Shown in pieces: positions 42,507-52,222 of a DNA stretch of 64,000 nucleotides (position 1 is its first letter; each line of letters begins with the position of its first letter). The notes beneath the pieces were generated by a model, which saw nothing but the letters and a program-made list of their open reading frames with translations, was not told the DNA's origin and did no database searches. The position numbers were made by a program, and so were the translations under genes. Source of the stretch: Streptomyces canus (GTDB taxonomy: Bacteria > Actinomycetota > Actinomycetes > Streptomycetales > Streptomycetaceae); assembly GCF_030815415.1 (NCBI RefSeq), contig NZ_JAUSWW010000003.1, positions 1 to 64,000 on the forward strand, read 5' to 3'.

Positions 42507-45112
42507 CCCACCGGGCCGATACGGCGGCCTCCGGGCAAGCACTCGGCCTGCTCACCGGCCTGATCGACACCGCCGGCTGGCTCTATGCCCACTGGTATGT
42601 GCTCGCCGGGGCCATCGCCGTGTGCTGGGGCGCGGGCGAGTGGGCGGTCCGTGCGATTGCGGCGCACGCCTCGGCCGAACGGATGGCTCTGGAGCTTGTC
42701 CCCAACCGGCACTTCGACCCGGGCCTTGAGGTGATCTTCAGGCGCGGTGTCCAGCTCGCCCGCGCGTCCACGGCGATGCCCTGGTGGGCGCCGCGCCGGG
42801 CGAAGAGCGTGCAGATCCGGCTGCGTGCGGACGGCAGTACGCCGTTGCGCTACCGCATCGAAGGACCGGCCGGCGGGGAACGGCTGCTGTCCATCACCCC
42901 GTTCGGACCGGACATCACCGTCAACCAGGCCCGGCCGATCGTGGATGAGCCCCGCAAGCACACCGTGCGCGCCGAGTTCCTCCTGCGCGGCAAACTCACG
43001 GCCCCGCTGCGCGACGTGCCGCTCGACCCCGATCCTCTGCAGCCGCTCGTCGACGCCGTGTCCGACCTGCGGGCCGAGCTCGGCGACCTCGCCGAGATAC
43101 GCCTCGACATCCAGCGCGCCCCCAAATGGGCCCTGCGGGCGGGCCGCCTGCAGCTGATGAGTGCCGCGCGCCGCTCCGAACGCCGGGAGGCACAGCGATC
43201 CGCGCGCTGGCTGCGGCAGGACGCCAGCGGTATCGAGGACTCCTGGAGCGGGCAGCTGCAACACCTCCTCAGCGACCACTCCGGCTCCGGTGCCGGGCGG
43301 CGGCTGGTGATGCCGCCGGTGCCCCGCCGCATCGAGCCGGCCGAGGCGCTGGGCAAGCTCGCCGAGGACGACCACCTGGTGCGCGTGCAGCTGCTCGTGC
43401 TGTGCGCCTCCAACACCGAAGGCCGCGCCCAGGCCAGGCTCGCCCAACTCCAGGCCGCGTTCGACGTGTTCGGCGGCCGCTCGCGGTGGGCGATGCGCGG
43501 CTGGCGGCTGGGGCCGTGGCGGATCGGCGCCGACCACTGGCCCACCCGGCGTGCGTTCGAGCGCCGCTGGACGCGGGGGCACTGCCAGCCGCCGCGCGCG
43601 AACTGGGTGCGGCTGGAGGAGCTCACCGGGCTGCTCAAGCCGCCGACCGTGAACTGCCGGCTGCCGGTGCTCGCCGGGGACCTGCCGACCTTCACCTTCG
43701 GCGATCCCGCGTTGCTGCTGCAGGGCACCTACCGTGGTCCGGACGGCAAGCCACGGCTGGTCGCCACGTACGCCGAGGAGACCTTGTTCGAGGTCGGGAC
43801 GGGCAAGGCGGGCGGCGGCAAGACCGAGCGCGCGCTGGCGCAGGCGATCGGCTGGGCGCACGCGGGCGGAGGGCTGGTCTTCGTCGACCCGCACCGCGAC
43901 TCCTGGCCGCGGGCCACCCCGTTCCTGGCACACGACCACCTGATGCACCGGATCGCACTCATCGACCTCAACGCTCTGGGCGCCAACCCGCGGGTGAGTT
44001 CGTGGAATCCGCTCGGCATGCACCACGGCCAGACAGCCCACGAGGTCGTCGAAGCGATCACCGACGCTTATGGGGCCGCACTGGCCTGGGACGACGCGAG
44101 CGCCCCGCGCGCGCTCACCATCCTCACCGCCGCGCTCACCGTCCTGGTCACGGTCAACGAGAGAGCCTGCCAGGCCGGCCGGCCCGCGGACCAGGCCACG
44201 ATCTTCCACGTCCGGGCTCTGCTCACCGACGCCCGCTTCCGCACGGCCGCACTCGCCACGGTCGCCGACCAGCTGGACGAGGAGAGCCGCTCATGGTGGA
44301 AAGTGGTGTTCCCGACGCTGCCGCCGGACGCGTTCGCCGTGGTCCTCAACCCGATCGCCCGCCTGGCCGCCAACCCCGTCACCCGCGCCTTCCTCGGCCA
44401 GCCCATCGGCGCCTACAACATCCGCACGGCAATGGACACCCGGATGATCGTGTGGGTGTGCCCGGGCGGCAACGGGCCCACCGACCGCCTGCTGACCGCG
44501 CTCCTCGCCCGCGACCTGCTGCGCGCCGCACGCTCCCGGCGAGACACACCCGAGAAGCAGCGGGTGCCGTTCCGCCCCTACTTCGACGAACTGATCACCC
44601 TGACCGGCGCGGCCCCGGAAACCATCGCCGCAATGTTCGAGGACCTGCGCAAGTACCGCTGCCACGTCCACGGCATGACCCAGCTGCTGTCCCGGCTGCC
44701 CACCCCGGTCCGGCTGTCCCTGCTGCAGAACGCTTCCACCCTGGCCACCACCGCCGGATCGAAGTCCGCGATCGCCCCGGTCACCGCCGAGTGGGGCGAC
44801 AACCCCAGCCCGGACCGGGTCGCCACCATGGAGCGCTTCGAGCACTACATCTCCCTGACCGTGCACGGCCACCGTGTCGGACCCGTCCAGCTGCGCGGCC
44901 CCCACCTCGACGACGTCTTCGCCGCCCAGGCCCGCCCCGGTCAGGTTCCCGAACTGGAGCGGGCCGCCCACGACAACGCCGGGGCGCTCCCGCTGGACCG
45001 GCTCACCGCACGCGCCGCGCAGCAGCTGGGCCGGGTCGCGGCCTTCCTCGCCGCGCACGCTCCTGCCGGCGCCGCTGCCCACCTGTCGAAAGTGGAAAAC
45101 GAATGGACCTGA
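42482..45112 (+). CDS. VirD4/TraG-like conjugation ATPase (coupling-protein type)
   Basis: An 876-aa protein starting at ATG 42482 inside the last codons of the previous gene, with a GAAGGGAG site. One N-terminal membrane helix (YVLAGAIAVCWGAGEWAV), a large middle domain, and a C-terminal RecA-like ATPase with Walker A GTGKAGGGKTERAL (about 438) and Walker B PYFDELITL (about 698), followed by HVHGMTQLLSRL. In this operon type (SCO6878-like) it is taken as the coupling protein that hands DNA to the channel. Undamaged. Confidence 0.85.
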   Translation: MDAAAPYLTHRADTAASGQALGLLTGLIDTAGWLYAHWYVLAGAIAVCWGAGEWAVRAIAAHASAERMALELVPNRHFDPGLEVIFRRGVQLARASTAMPWWAPRRAKSVQIRLRADGSTPLRYRIEGPAGGERLLSITPFGPDITVNQARPIVDEPRKHTVRAEFLLRGKLTAPLRDVPLDPDPLQPLVDAVSDLRAELGDLAEIRLDIQRAPKWALRAGRLQLMSAARRSERREAQRSARWLRQDASGIEDSWSGQLQHLLSDHSGSGAGRRLVMPPVPRRIEPAEALGKLAEDDHLVRVQLLVLCASNTEGRAQARLAQLQAAFDVFGGRSRWAMRGWRLGPWRIGADHWPTRRAFERRWTRGHCQPPRANWVRLEELTGLLKPPTVNCRLPVLAGDLPTFTFGDPALLLQGTYRGPDGKPRLVATYAEETLFEVGTGKAGGGKTERALAQAIGWAHAGGGLVFVDPHRDSWPRATPFLAHDHLMHRIALIDLNALGANPRVSSWNPLGMHHGQTAHEVVEAITDAYGAALAWDDASAPRALTILTAALTVLVTVNERACQAGRPADQATIFHVRALLTDARFRTAALATVADQLDEESRSWWKVVFPTLPPDAFAVVLNPIARLAANPVTRAFLGQPIGAYNIRTAMDTRMIVWVCPGGNGPTDRLLTALLARDLLRAARSRRDTPEKQRVPFRPYFDELITLTGAAPETIAAMFEDLRKYRCHVHGMTQLLSRLPTPVRLSLLQNASTLATTAGSKSAIAPVTAEWGDNPSPDRVATMERFEHYISLTVHGHRVGPVQLRGPHLDDVFAAQARPGQVPELERAAHDNAGALPLDRLTARAAQQLGRVAAFLAAHAPAGAAAHLSKVENEWT

Positions 45113-46017
45113 CCACCGCCCAGCCCAAGGACCGGACGCAGGCGGGATTCATTCCCAGTCCCGCCGAAACTCTCAAGCATCAGCTGCTGGCCACGCTCGC
45201 ACTGCACCGCATGGCCGCCACCCACCAGCTGCACGTCCTGCTGCGGCCCGACCGCTCCCGCCAGTCGGTCTCGGAGCAGCTGAACGACCTGTTCGGCGAG
45301 CACCTGGTCGGCTTCGTCGTGCTGCCCAAGTCCCACCGCACCCGGGTCTGGTACCTCACGCCCAAGGGCGTCCGCCTCACCCGGGACTGGCCCGCGCTGC
45401 GGGGCCGTCCGCCGTACCCGATCACCTCGGCCACCGCGGCGTCCTTGAGAACACCGCACACCCTCACGGTCCTGCGCACCCACCTGGCGTTCGTCGCGGA
45501 CGCCCGCCGCCGCGGCGACGAGCACGGCCACCTGGACTGGACCCCGGAGGCGTTCCACGCGATCGGCGACGGCGAGAGGATCGTGGCCGACGCCGTCATG
45601 CACTACACGCTCATCGAGGGCCAACAGCGGCGCAAGCTGCGGGCGTTCGTCGAAGTCGACCGCGCCACCATGAGCAGCGAGCGCCTGGCGGCGAAGCTGA
45701 TCGAGTACGCGAGATTGTGGACGTACGAACCGCAGCCGATCGGCCGACGCCAGCGGGCGGGCGGGCCCGGCTGGCTGCGCTGGTACCCGGTGTTCCCCCG
45801 CATCCTGTTCGTCCTGACCGGCGCCGGACGCCAGGCGATGAACAACCGGATCAGCGACCTCAAAGCCATGGCCGCCCACCACCCCCTCGTAGCGGACCTG
45901 GCCCGCGAAGTACCGCTGGGCGCCGCTGTCCTGGACGACCTCGAAGAACACGGCCCCACCGCCCACGTGTGGGTACCGCTGGCCGGCGGCGACTGCCGCC
46001 CCTGGACACAGCTGTGA
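45103..46017 (+). CDS. Replication-relaxation family protein, copy 2 (304 aa)
   Basis: ATG 45103 overlaps the end of the coupling-type ATPase gene, and the protein ends the transfer operon. It shares with copy 1 the N-terminal HTH-like part (LATLALHRMAATHQLHVLL), RGRPPYPITSATAASLRTPH, AFVEVDRATMSSERLAAKLI and the same C-terminus, at identical length. The family is thought to process or unwind plasmid DNA at an origin, and its place beside the coupling ATPase fits a relaxase-like role here. No histidine triad of classical MOB relaxases is visible. Confidence 0.8.
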   Translation: MDLTTAQPKDRTQAGFIPSPAETLKHQLLATLALHRMAATHQLHVLLRPDRSRQSVSEQLNDLFGEHLVGFVVLPKSHRTRVWYLTPKGVRLTRDWPALRGRPPYPITSATAASLRTPHTLTVLRTHLAFVADARRRGDEHGHLDWTPEAFHAIGDGERIVADAVMHYTLIEGQQRRKLRAFVEVDRATMSSERLAAKLIEYARLWTYEPQPIGRRQRAGGPGWLRWYPVFPRILFVLTGAGRQAMNNRISDLKAMAAHHPLVADLAREVPLGAAVLDDLEEHGPTAHVWVPLAGGDCRPWTQL

Positions 46018-46170
46018 CGCGGCACGTGGGGCCCCCGGGGCGAATGTCGCAGCCTTGCAACTACCCCGAAAACCCCTTGAAGTTTGCGCACGCGAACCAT
46101 AAATTGAGTGCCGCGAAGATAGGTGCGTGACAGCGAAAGCCTTACATGTAGCCGAACTTGGGAGTTCCCG

Positions 46171-46398
46171 ATGACGCAAGCACCGGAGTCGATTCGCAAC
46201 GACGAAGCATATGGAGCAGGTGAGTGGCCGCCCCTGACACGGGCCGTCTCCTACGTCGGGAGCGCCTGCGTCATCCAGGGCACCGGCGACTTCGACCCGC
46301 AGGACCTCACGGCTGTCCGCCGCCGCTTCCCCGGCCGGTACGTGTCCCTGGACGGCGACGTGATCACCGTATGGCCGCCCTGCGGGCCGGCCCGGTGA
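46171..46398 (+). CDS. Small hypothetical protein (75 aa)
   Basis: ATG 46171 follows a GGGAG site. Short acidic protein with a possible beta-strand pair (VSYVGSACVIQGTGDF and RYVSLDGDVITVW). No family recognised. It stands 150 bp after the transfer operon and 100 bp before the lipoprotein gene on the same strand; a separate promoter is likely, as the 150 bp in front is relatively AT-rich. Confidence 0.5.
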   Translation: MTQAPESIRNDEAYGAGEWPPLTRAVSYVGSACVIQGTGDFDPQDLTAVRRRFPGRYVSLDGDVITVWPPCGPAR

Positions 46399-46502
46399 CC
46401 GGCCGTTCGGGGCTGCCGCTGCTCCTTGGGCCTGGCCGGCCCTCGCAACCGGAGGTACAGGCGCCTGCCGATCGTTCATCCGACCCGAAAGGACACAGAT
46501 CC

Positions 46503-47087
46503 ATGAGGAGACGTGGCACCACAGGGTTCAGAAGGCACCTGCCCACCGTGGGGATCACGGTGGGGCTGGCGCTGGCAGTGGCCGGCTGCTCGGACTCCGG
46601 CAGCAGCACGCTGCCGGACCGTGCTGCGGCGGCCGCCCCGCAAGGGGGCAGTGCCCTACCGCGCAGCCCGCAGGAACGAACGGCGGCACCACAGGCGGAG
46701 CTGCTCGGCCGCAATGGGCTGGTCCTGACGATCACGGTGGCCGAGCGGGACCGGGCGGCCGGCTATCTCACGGTCCGCGGCGACCTCACGAACAACGGAC
46801 CCGAGACGACCGCGGTCCCGGCCGCATTACGCGGCAACGAGGTGGACGTCCTCAGGACCGGGTCGTCGCTGGCCGGTGCGACGGTCGTCGACTTCTCAGC
46901 CCGCAAGCGCTACTACGTCCTGCGCGACACCGACGACCGCCCACTCACCACGACCGGACTGTCCACCCTCAAGCCCGGAGAGAGCACACGGGTCTTCATG
47001 CAGTTCCCCGCGCCACCGCCGAGCACCACCACCGTCGGCTTCCACCTGCCCCTGTTCGACACCGCCAACATCGCGATCTCCGGGTGA
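46503..47087 (+). CDS. Lipoprotein (194 aa)
   Basis: Signal peptide with lipobox LAVAGC (Cys29) after a basic N-terminus, so it is anchored to the outer face of the membrane. The mature part has a DUF4352-like look: ITVAERDRAAGYLTVRGDLT, NNGPETTAVP, and LKPGESTRVFMQFPAPP, a beta-sandwich of the type found in exported actinobacterial proteins. The next exported protein starts 13 bp downstream. Confidence 0.7.
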   Translation: MRRRGTTGFRRHLPTVGITVGLALAVAGCSDSGSSTLPDRAAAAAPQGGSALPRSPQERTAAPQAELLGRNGLVLTITVAERDRAAGYLTVRGDLTNNGPETTAVPAALRGNEVDVLRTGSSLAGATVVDFSARKRYYVLRDTDDRPLTTTGLSTLKPGESTRVFMQFPAPPPSTTTVGFHLPLFDTANIAISG

Positions 47088-47100
47088 GGTGACGGTCTTC

Positions 47101-47406
47101 ATGCGATCGATCCGCTTCTTCCTCACCGGCCTGCTCGCCGCCGGGGCGGCCGGGACCGTCGCCCTGAGCGCAGCGGTCGGCATCCCAACGGCGGACACGA
47201 GTCCCGCTCCCGGCGCGGTGAGGTCTGCCGATCCCTCAATAGCCGACAGCGGCACGGGCAGTTCCGGCCTCGCGCTCCGCCCAGGAGCCACGCTCGCGCC
47301 GCCCAAGATCCTCGACATCGGCTCGGATCCGGTCGACATCACTCAGCTGATCTCGGACCAGGACAGCGCCGAACGCCGACAGGCCCCGGACAAGGAGAAG
47401 CAGTGA
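47101..47406 (+). CDS. Secreted small protein (101 aa)
   Basis: ATG 47101 with a GAGGTG site overlapping the end of the lipoprotein gene region. An N-terminal signal (FFLTGLLAAGAAGTVALSAA) precedes a Ser/Pro-rich linker and a final stretch PPKILDIGSDPVDITQLISD that resembles the lead-in to OmpA-like domains, but no such domain follows. Either a short exported companion of the lipoprotein or a truncated protein. Confidence 0.55.
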   Translation: MRSIRFFLTGLLAAGAAGTVALSAAVGIPTADTSPAPGAVRSADPSIADSGTGSSGLALRPGATLAPPKILDIGSDPVDITQLISDQDSAERRQAPDKEKQ

Positions 47407-47695
47407 CGTTCACGCAACTGCTACTTCCCGGTACTGCGGGTCCCGGGGATCGTGTGCGGCCGAAACAAGCGAATACACACCCCCATAGGTCGCCTTCTGG
47501 CCCCGCATGTGACCAGAGACGCCCCGAGTGGTTTCGGTCAACTCGCCGCTCGCAGAGCGTAGTTGGCTGGCATATGCGTTACCTTGCGCTCACTCACAAG
47601 CATCACAGCAGCTGGAAGCGGCCGTGCGCCCAAAGCGCCGATGAGCGGCGGGCGGAAACAGCGGTCCTGTCGCACGCGTCGTACGGGGAGACAAC
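47407..47695. other. Intergenic region before the second lipoprotein
   Basis: 289 bp without a supported gene. It is relatively AT-rich in its middle (around 47560-47600), so it probably holds the promoter of the 47696 unit, but no consensus boxes can be assigned with confidence. Confidence 0.35.
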
Positions 47696-48313
47696 ATGAC
47701 ACGAGCACACCGACACGTATCCCGGCCTGTCGCCGTTCGCATCCGAAAGCACGCCGCTCTGCTGGCCGTGACCGGCCTGGCCCTGCTCACCGCGTGCAGT
47801 GACACCGACGGGGACTCCGACAGCACCGCATCGGCTTCTCCATCAGTGGCCAGGAGCGAGCCAGCCTCTGCTACGCCTTCCGTGAGTGCAGACCCTCAGG
47901 CGGCAGAAGAGACGGCCGTCCTCAAGGCCTATTCCGCTTTCTGGGCGGAGCAAGTCAAGGCGTACTCCAAGGGAAATACGCAGGGGACCGACTTCGCCCA
48001 GTACGCCGCCGCCGAAGCCAAGTCGAGCACCGAGGCCGACCTCAAGGATCTGCGGTCCAAGGGCATCGTGACGACGGGTGCCCCCACGCACGAGGCCGAA
48101 GTCGACCGTCTGTCATCGGCGAAGCAGGTGCCCTCGGCTCAGCTGACGGACTGCCTGGACAGCGCCGACTGGAAGTTCATCTACAGCAAGACCCGCAAGC
48201 CAGTGCAGATGCCGGAGAACCGGCTCGTTCGCTACGTCACGAAGGTAGACGCTGAGAAGTGGGGGAAGCAGTGGAAGATCGTCAACGTCACGCCCCAGCA
48301 AGACGCCTGCTGA
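47696..48313 (+). CDS. Lipoprotein (205 aa)
   Basis: ATG 47696 with a GGGGAGA site. Signal peptide (LLAVTGLALLTAC) with lipobox Cys34, a Ser/Asp/Thr-rich spacer, then a helical NTF2-like region (AVLKAYSAFWAEQVKAYSKG ... FAQYAAAEAKSSTEADLKDL) with two cysteines near the C-terminus. Proteins like this are common in Streptomyces Tad-type pilus loci. It overlaps the next gene. Confidence 0.7.
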   Translation: MTRAHRHVSRPVAVRIRKHAALLAVTGLALLTACSDTDGDSDSTASASPSVARSEPASATPSVSADPQAAEETAVLKAYSAFWAEQVKAYSKGNTQGTDFAQYAAAEAKSSTEADLKDLRSKGIVTTGAPTHEAEVDRLSSAKQVPSAQLTDCLDSADWKFIYSKTRKPVQMPENRLVRYVTKVDAEKWGKQWKIVNVTPQQDAC

Positions 48314-49164
48314 CGCGCACCACTCTCGCACTGGCCCCCGTGACCGCCCTGTCGCTGCTGTGGCCCTCACAGGCATTAGCCGGGCCGCCCGAGGGCGGCG
48401 ATTGCAGTGGGGCCGGCAAGTGGGTGGTGTGCGAGGCCGACAACGACACTTCAGCCCCGGGATCAGGCTCTCAACCAGCCGGCTCCGACAGCGGCAAGCA
48501 CAGTGCGAAGCCCGCGTGCACGGTCAGGAAGCTCGACCCGCAGCCGCCCAAGGGCAGCATGTACTGGAAGGGCGAGTCTCCCGGGGACGGCAAGGCGGTG
48601 TACGAGCGGGCCTGCGCCACCGGAGATGGTGGCACCCCGGTCTACACGTACTTCGTTGCCGACGATGCTGCAGACGTCCCGGCGGTCGACCCCGTTGTCG
48701 TGGCTCAGCAGGCCGTCAGCAAGATGCAGCTCACCGGTCCGGACATCGCAAATCCCCGCCCCGCCGGCAAGTACGTCGTGGGCATTCCCATGTGGATGTG
48801 GGTGAACAAGAGCCCCACAACGTTCGGACCGAACACCACCAGTGCCACCGCAGGCGGGGTGACCGTCACGGCAACCGCGAAGGTAACCAAGATCGTCTGG
48901 GGCATGGGCGACGGGACGACCGTCTCCTGCAATGGGGCTGGCACCACGTATGCGGCGTCGTATGGAAAACAGGAGTCGCCGACCTGCGGCCACACCTACA
49001 CGCGCAGCTCCGTCGCCAAAGCCGACGGCAAGTACACCGTCACCGCCACATCCACATGGACGGTGGACTGGCAGGTCAACGGAGGCGGCGAAGCTGGCCA
49101 GTTCACCGAGATCAGACAGTCCCAGGCACAAGTAGCGATCGGCGAACTGCAGGTCGTCAGATGA
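48271..49164 (+). CDS. Secreted protein (297 aa)
   Basis: Starts inside the end of the lipoprotein gene, most likely at GTG 48271 (site GGGGGAAG just upstream). Signal peptide ends near SQALA-GPPEG. The mature protein has eight or so cysteines (GDCSGAGKWVVCEAD, PACTVRKL, VSCNGAGTTY, PTCGHTY) and a central beta-rich region (PMWMWVNKSPTTFGPNTTSA, VTVTATAKVTKIVWGMGDGT) resembling a PKD-like fold. Exported companion of the pilus locus; function unknown. Confidence 0.65.
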   Translation: MEDRQRHAPARRLLTRTTLALAPVTALSLLWPSQALAGPPEGGDCSGAGKWVVCEADNDTSAPGSGSQPAGSDSGKHSAKPACTVRKLDPQPPKGSMYWKGESPGDGKAVYERACATGDGGTPVYTYFVADDAADVPAVDPVVVAQQAVSKMQLTGPDIANPRPAGKYVVGIPMWMWVNKSPTTFGPNTTSATAGGVTVTATAKVTKIVWGMGDGTTVSCNGAGTTYAASYGKQESPTCGHTYTRSSVAKADGKYTVTATSTWTVDWQVNGGGEAGQFTEIRQSQAQVAIGELQVVR

Positions 49165-49186
49165 AGCCCGCCGGAAGGAGAAAGCG

Positions 49187-49888
49187 TTGAGCACGACACA
49201 AGAACGCCCCGCGCCCTCGGCCGGCGTACCCCCACAGGGACAGGTCGCCAACCCGGTGCGGCCGCCGCGGGTATCAGCGCGCCGACGCCGCCCGGGCGTG
49301 ATTGCTTTGTCGCTGGCGCTGATTGCCGCCGGTGGCGCCGGGGTCGCGGTCCTGCTTCTGCAGGTCGCCCAGCGCACCGAGGTGGTGACCGTGGTCCGCG
49401 ACGTCCAGGTCGGCCAGGTGCTCACCGCGCAGGATCTGGGCCAGGCGTCCGTCGCGCTGGACCCGGCCGTCAAGGCGGTCGAGGCCGACGAGCTGGAGTC
49501 GGTGGTGGGCAAGCGGGCCGCCGTTGAGCTCAAGCCGGGCTCGCTGCTGGCTCCGTCGCAGGTGACGAAGGATTCTCTGGTCAAGGCGGGCGAGCAGTTG
49601 GTGCCGATCGGCTTGAAGCCGGAGCAGGTCCCGGCCACCGCCCTGGTGCCGGGCCAGAAGGTCCGCCTGGTGCACGTCCCCGCCCAGGGCGCGGCAGCGT
49701 CGGGGCCGGAGAGCGACACGGCGCCCAAGACGCTCGCGGGCCGGGTGGTCAAGGCCTCCGCGGCCGCTCCCGGCAGCGGTGTGGTGGTGGTCGATGTCGC
49801 CACCGCCGCCGCGGACGGTCCGACCGTCGCGGCGTGGGTGGCGGCCGGCACCCTGCGCCTGGTCCTCGATGCTCCGGACGGCAGCTGA
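49187..49888 (+). CDS. SAF-domain protein, CpaB/RcpC-like
   Basis: A 233-aa protein with a TTG start (49187) selected by its GGAGAAA site. One membrane helix (VIALSLALIAAGGAGVAVLL, about 45-64), then the SAF domain (TVVRDVQVGQVLTAQDLGQA ... RAAVELKPGSLLAPSQV) and a second beta part. CpaB/RcpC proteins help assemble or gate the Tad pilus in the envelope. First gene of the pilus locus; its stop overlaps the next start. Confidence 0.75.
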   Translation: MSTTQERPAPSAGVPPQGQVANPVRPPRVSARRRRPGVIALSLALIAAGGAGVAVLLLQVAQRTEVVTVVRDVQVGQVLTAQDLGQASVALDPAVKAVEADELESVVGKRAAVELKPGSLLAPSQVTKDSLVKAGEQLVPIGLKPEQVPATALVPGQKVRLVHVPAQGAAASGPESDTAPKTLAGRVVKASAAAPGSGVVVVDVATAAADGPTVAAWVAAGTLRLVLDAPDGS

Positions 49889-50724
49889 TGAGTGTGATCG
49901 CCCTGGCCGGCTGCAGCGGCGCACCCGGCGTGACCACCAGCGCGCTGGCCCTGCTACTGAACTGGCCGCTGGAGCGGGGCCGGAAGATGATCCTCGCCGA
50001 GTGCGACCCCGACGGCGGCGCGGTGCTGCACGGGCTGCTGCAGGGCACGCTCGGCGACCGCTACGGGCTACGCAATCTGTCCGTGGCCGTCCGCAAGGGC
50101 GAGTTCGGGGAGGCGTTCTGGCGCCAGCTGATCGACCTGAGCAGCGAGGACGGCCATAGGGAGTCGCCGCGGGACCGGATGCTGCTGCCCGGCATCACCG
50201 ATCCGGCGCAGGCGGCAAGCCTGGCCCCGGTGTGGAAAGCCCTCGCCGTCATGTTCCGCGGCATCGACGCCGAACACGGGCACGACGTACTGATCGACCT
50301 CGGGCGCAGTGGGGCGTTCGGCCCCTCCGGTGTGCTCGCCGAACAGGCCGACACGACGCTGGTGGTGGTACGCAACACGCTGCGCTGCCTGCAGGCCGCA
50401 CAGGCGCGAGTGAGCGCACTGGAGGAGCGCGTCGGCGGCGTCGGCCTGATCCTGATCGACGACGGCCCCTACCCCGCCGGTGAGGTGCAGCGGGTGCTGC
50501 AGGCGCCAGTGGTGGCGACCCTGCCGTATGCGCTGCAGGACGCGAAGGTGCTGTCCGACGGCGCCGAACAGCCACGCCGGTTCGCCAAATCCGGGCTGAT
50601 GAAGGCCGCCCGCACCGGCGCCACCCTGCTGGTCCAGCGAGCCGCCTGGCAACAGGCCCACCTCGCCCCCGGCACAGGCGCGGGTACGGGTGCGACCGGC
50701 GGGGAGGTGACCCATGCGCGGTAG
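49888..50724 (+). CDS. CpaE/TadZ-like MinD-type ATPase homologue
   Basis: ATG 49888 overlaps the preceding stop. A 278-aa ParA/MinD-fold protein with the deviant P-loop GCSGAPGVTTSALALLL (about residues 8-24), DPDGGAVLHGLLQG, HDVLIDLGRSG and a C-terminal LPYALQDAKVLSDGAE. The signature lysines of ParA/MinD are replaced, as in many actinobacterial Tad CpaE proteins. It probably positions the pilus machine or regulates the ATPase; hydrolysis is doubtful. Confidence 0.7.
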   Translation: MSVIALAGCSGAPGVTTSALALLLNWPLERGRKMILAECDPDGGAVLHGLLQGTLGDRYGLRNLSVAVRKGEFGEAFWRQLIDLSSEDGHRESPRDRMLLPGITDPAQAASLAPVWKALAVMFRGIDAEHGHDVLIDLGRSGAFGPSGVLAEQADTTLVVVRNTLRCLQAAQARVSALEERVGGVGLILIDDGPYPAGEVQRVLQAPVVATLPYALQDAKVLSDGAEQPRRFAKSGLMKAARTGATLLVQRAAWQQAHLAPGTGAGTGATGGEVTHAR

Positions 50725-52222
50725 GCCGCTGCACGACAACCCCACCGTGACCCCTCCCCCCGGCCGCGCGCCAGGGTGGCCACGCCAGACGAACGGCGTC
50801 CCCCTCGGGTCCGCGGCGAGCGGGGAGCATCTGGGGGCTGCGGTTGATCAGGTCGCGGTCGACTACCGGGTGGCCCGGCACATCGCCGGCCAGGTGGCCC
50901 GCCAGCGCGAGGAGCTGCTGAAGAAGAACCCGGAGGCGGACCGGGCCACCGAGGAACAGCAGTGCCTGAACTGGATCAATGAGGCCGTCGCGCTGTGGGC
51001 GGATGCCCAGGGCCTCGAGCGCGGGCTCAGCACGACTGCGGAGGAGGACGACGCGCTGCGGCGTGCCGTCTACGACCTGCTCTACCGGGCCGGGCGGCTG
51101 CAGCCGTACCTGGATGACGAGCGGGTCGAGGACATCATCATCCAGGGCCCGCATGAGGTGTGGCTGGACTACGGCGACGGCGAGCGCCGCAGAGTCGGCC
51201 CGATCGCGGACTCCGAAGAAGAACTCCTGGAGCTGCTGCGCGAGTTGGCGCGGGAGTCCGGACACAGCGAACGCACCATCTCCACCGCGAATCCCACTCT
51301 CGCGTTGTCGCTGCAGGACGGCTCCCGGCTGCAGGCCATCACGGGGCTCGGGCCGATGACCTATGCGGTCATCCGCCGCCACCGCGTCTCCCACGCGAAT
51401 CTCGACGACCTCGTACGGCTCGGGACCATCGACCCGATCCTGCGCGAGTTCCTCGGCGCGTGTGTCCGCGCGGAGAAGAACATCATGATCGCGGGGAAGC
51501 AGAAGGCCGGGAAGACCACCTTGTTGCGGGCGATGCTCAAAGAGTTCGACCCCGAGACCCGCTTTGCCACCATCCAGACCGAGGACGAACTCTTCGCCCA
51601 CAACAACGGCTACCACCGCCAAGTCGTCTCCCTGATCGGGCGCGAGTCCAACGGGGAGAAGGACGCCACCGGCCGCGGCGCCGGCGAGGTCACGCTGCTG
51701 GACCTGATGCACCCCGCCTTGCGGATGTCGCTGGAGCGGATAGTGGTCGGCGAGGTCCGCGGTCCCGAGATCGTCGCGATGATGCAGGCCCTGACCAATG
51801 GAGCAGGTGGCAACCTGTGCACGATCCACGCGCGTCGCCCCGACGTCATCGTCGACCGGATCGCCGAACTGTATGCGCTCGCGCAGGGGAACCTGTCCGA
51901 GCAGCTGGCTTACCGGCAGATGGCGAACGGGCTGGACTTCGTGGTGTTCGTCGACATGACCGACGAGACCCGGATCGGCGGCCGCCGCCACCGCTACGTA
52001 TCCCACGTCCTGGAGCTGACCGGGATCGGCGAGTCCGGCCGCCCGGCGATGAACGAAGTCTTTTCCCCCGGCGCGGAGTTCGGCGATGTGCGGGCGGTGC
52101 CGCGGATGGACCCCGGCTGCGTCGACGATCTGCGCCGGGTCGGCTTCGACTCCACGCTCCTGCAGCACCCCTACGGGGCCTGGGCGGCGCCGCTTCCGCT
52201 GAAGGTCGGGGCCGGCCGATGA
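50714..52222 (+). CDS. TadA/CpaF-type pilus secretion ATPase
   Basis: A 502-aa GspE-family ATPase that drives Tad pilus assembly. Visible motifs: N-terminal IIIQGPHEVWLDYGDG, Walker A MIAGKQKAGKTTLLRA (about residue 258-273), Asp-box region IQTEDELFAHNN, Walker B LERIVVGEVRGPE (about 339-351) and His-box LCTIHARRPD. The start at ATG 50714 overlaps the CpaE-like gene; a GTG slightly downstream is also possible. Confidence 0.85.
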   Translation: MRGRPLHDNPTVTPPPGRAPGWPRQTNGVPLGSAASGEHLGAAVDQVAVDYRVARHIAGQVARQREELLKKNPEADRATEEQQCLNWINEAVALWADAQGLERGLSTTAEEDDALRRAVYDLLYRAGRLQPYLDDERVEDIIIQGPHEVWLDYGDGERRRVGPIADSEEELLELLRELARESGHSERTISTANPTLALSLQDGSRLQAITGLGPMTYAVIRRHRVSHANLDDLVRLGTIDPILREFLGACVRAEKNIMIAGKQKAGKTTLLRAMLKEFDPETRFATIQTEDELFAHNNGYHRQVVSLIGRESNGEKDATGRGAGEVTLLDLMHPALRMSLERIVVGEVRGPEIVAMMQALTNGAGGNLCTIHARRPDVIVDRIAELYALAQGNLSEQLAYRQMANGLDFVVFVDMTDETRIGGRRHRYVSHVLELTGIGESGRPAMNEVFSPGAEFGDVRAVPRMDPGCVDDLRRVGFDSTLLQHPYGAWAAPLPLKVGAGR

